Assembly (NCBI RefSeq): GCF_022698145.1
Contig: NZ_JALDAX010000002.1
Location: 248,001-312,000 of the forward strand
Reading direction: 5' to 3'
Source of the DNA: Streptomyces spinosisporus
GTDB lineage: Bacteria; Actinomycetota; Actinomycetes; Streptomycetales; Streptomycetaceae
DNA: 64,000 nt
Shown here: piece after piece, positions 63,641-64,000 of the stretch
How the letters are laid out: every line of letters begins with the position of its first letter
How positions within the stretch are numbered: position 1 is the stretch's first letter
The notes under the pieces: generated by a model
The model's database searches: none
Told to the model about the DNA's origin: nothing
Seen by the model: only the letters and a program-made list of their open reading frames with translations
Translations under genes and position numbers: made by a program

Positions 63641-64000
63641 CCACCAGTGAACTGACGCTGCCTCAGACGCGGGAGAAGAAGGGCCCGTCCCGTCGGGTGA
63701 TGGGCGCGGGCAAGCAGCTGCACGCGGGCCCGGTGACGTACATCGTCCTGACGGTCTTCGCCCTGGTATCGCTGGCGCCCCTGGTGTGGACGGCGATCGC
63801 GGCCTCCCGCACCGACCGCCGGCTGGCCGAGACGCCGCCGCCGCTGTGGTTCGGCGGGAATCTGTTCAAGAACCTGCAGAGCGCCTGGGACCAGGCCGGA
63901 CTCGGCACCGCGATGCTCAACAGCGTGATCGTCGCGGGCACCATCACCGTCAGTACGGTGCTGTTCTCCACGCTCGCCGGATTCGCCTTCGCCAAGCTGC
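63637..64000 (+). CDS. cebG: Cellobiose ABC transporter permease CebG, 3' end outside the window
   Basis: The first 121 codons of a MalG-type permease are visible: a charged N-terminus (QTREKKGPSRR), helix YIVLTVFALVSLAPLVWTAIA, and the periplasmic PPPLWFGGNLFKNLQSAW segment. The ATG overlaps the cebF stop (ATGA). The EAA loop lies beyond the window end. Confidence 0.93.
   Translation, partial: MTTSELTLPQTREKKGPSRRVMGAGKQLHAGPVTYIVLTVFALVSLAPLVWTAIAASRTDRRLAETPPPLWFGGNLFKNLQSAWDQAGLGTAMLNSVIVAGTITVSTVLFSTLAGFAFAKL

Noticed and set aside
1..64000. Mobile elements or prophage
   Set aside because: No transposase, integrase, attachment-site duplication at the tRNA or phage gene was recognised.

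Overview
This 64 kb window is high-GC, densely packed actinobacterial chromosome and almost certainly comes from a Streptomyces. It carries an intact adpA with a leucine TTA codon, the desferrioxamine cluster desABCD with DmdR-type iron boxes, the cellobiose locus cebR-cebEFG with a CebR operator, many GTG starts, and GTGA/ATGA stop-start overlaps. Gene order (leucine catabolism, siderophore uptake, des, GH20 hexosaminidase, glmS, adpA, ornA, tRNA-His, cebR, cebEFG) matches my recollection of S. coelicolor around SCO2770-SCO2797. No insertion sequence, integrase, CRISPR array or phage module was seen, so this reads as core chromosome.

Layout. 1-1.2 kb: end of a ribokinase gene with rbsD. 1.3-1.9 kb: a small secreted protein behind a structured leader that may be a c-di-AMP riboswitch. 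1.9-6.4 kb: a catabolic operon (Gfo/Idh/MocA dehydrogenase, DUF993 aldolase-like protein, TIM-barrel isomerase) divergent from its probable LacI repressor. 6.5-11.4 kb: RibD-like reductase, MarR-GNAT fusion, second TIM-barrel isomerase, a degenerate ~54-bp tandem repeat without a convincing gene, a GNAT protein and an EPSP-synthase homologue. 11.9-24.8 kb: exported or envelope proteins (GH3 hydrolase, lipoprotein, S37 peptidase, a fused asymmetric ABC exporter, phytase-like esterase, GT39 transferase, endonuclease I).

24.9-30.6 kb: a PucR-type regulator divergent from a sodium symporter / ureohydrolase / ThDP-enzyme operon that may degrade a guanidino compound. 30.7-35.1 kb: PF15698-type phosphatase, a TIGR03083-type protein, acyl-CoA thioesterase, acyl-CoA dehydrogenase and TetR regulator. 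35.2-40.9 kb: leucine/isovalerate operon (acyl-CoA carboxylase beta and biotin subunits, HMG-CoA lyase, acyl-CoA dehydrogenase) facing two palindromic operators. 41-48.1 kb: iron uptake (desE, a siderophore-interacting reductase, desABCD). 48.2-54.7 kb: GH20 hexosaminidase, DUF4429/SHOCT protein, purple acid phosphatase-like enzyme, a conserved 85-aa protein and glmS. 54.8-59.1 kb: acetate-uptake-family membrane protein, universal stress protein, small membrane protein, adpA and ornA. 59.2-64 kb: tRNA-His, a GNAT protein, cebR and the start of cebEFG.

The genes fit a saprophyte: chitin and amino-sugar use (GH3, GH20, glmS), cellulose-derived sugar import (ceb), protein and nucleic acid scavenging (S37, EndA), branched-chain amino acid breakdown, iron capture and the AdpA developmental switch. 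The least explained items are the 54-bp tandem repeat, the possible riboswitch leader, the guanidino-type operon, the DUF993 operon and a 22-codon reading frame just upstream of adpA.
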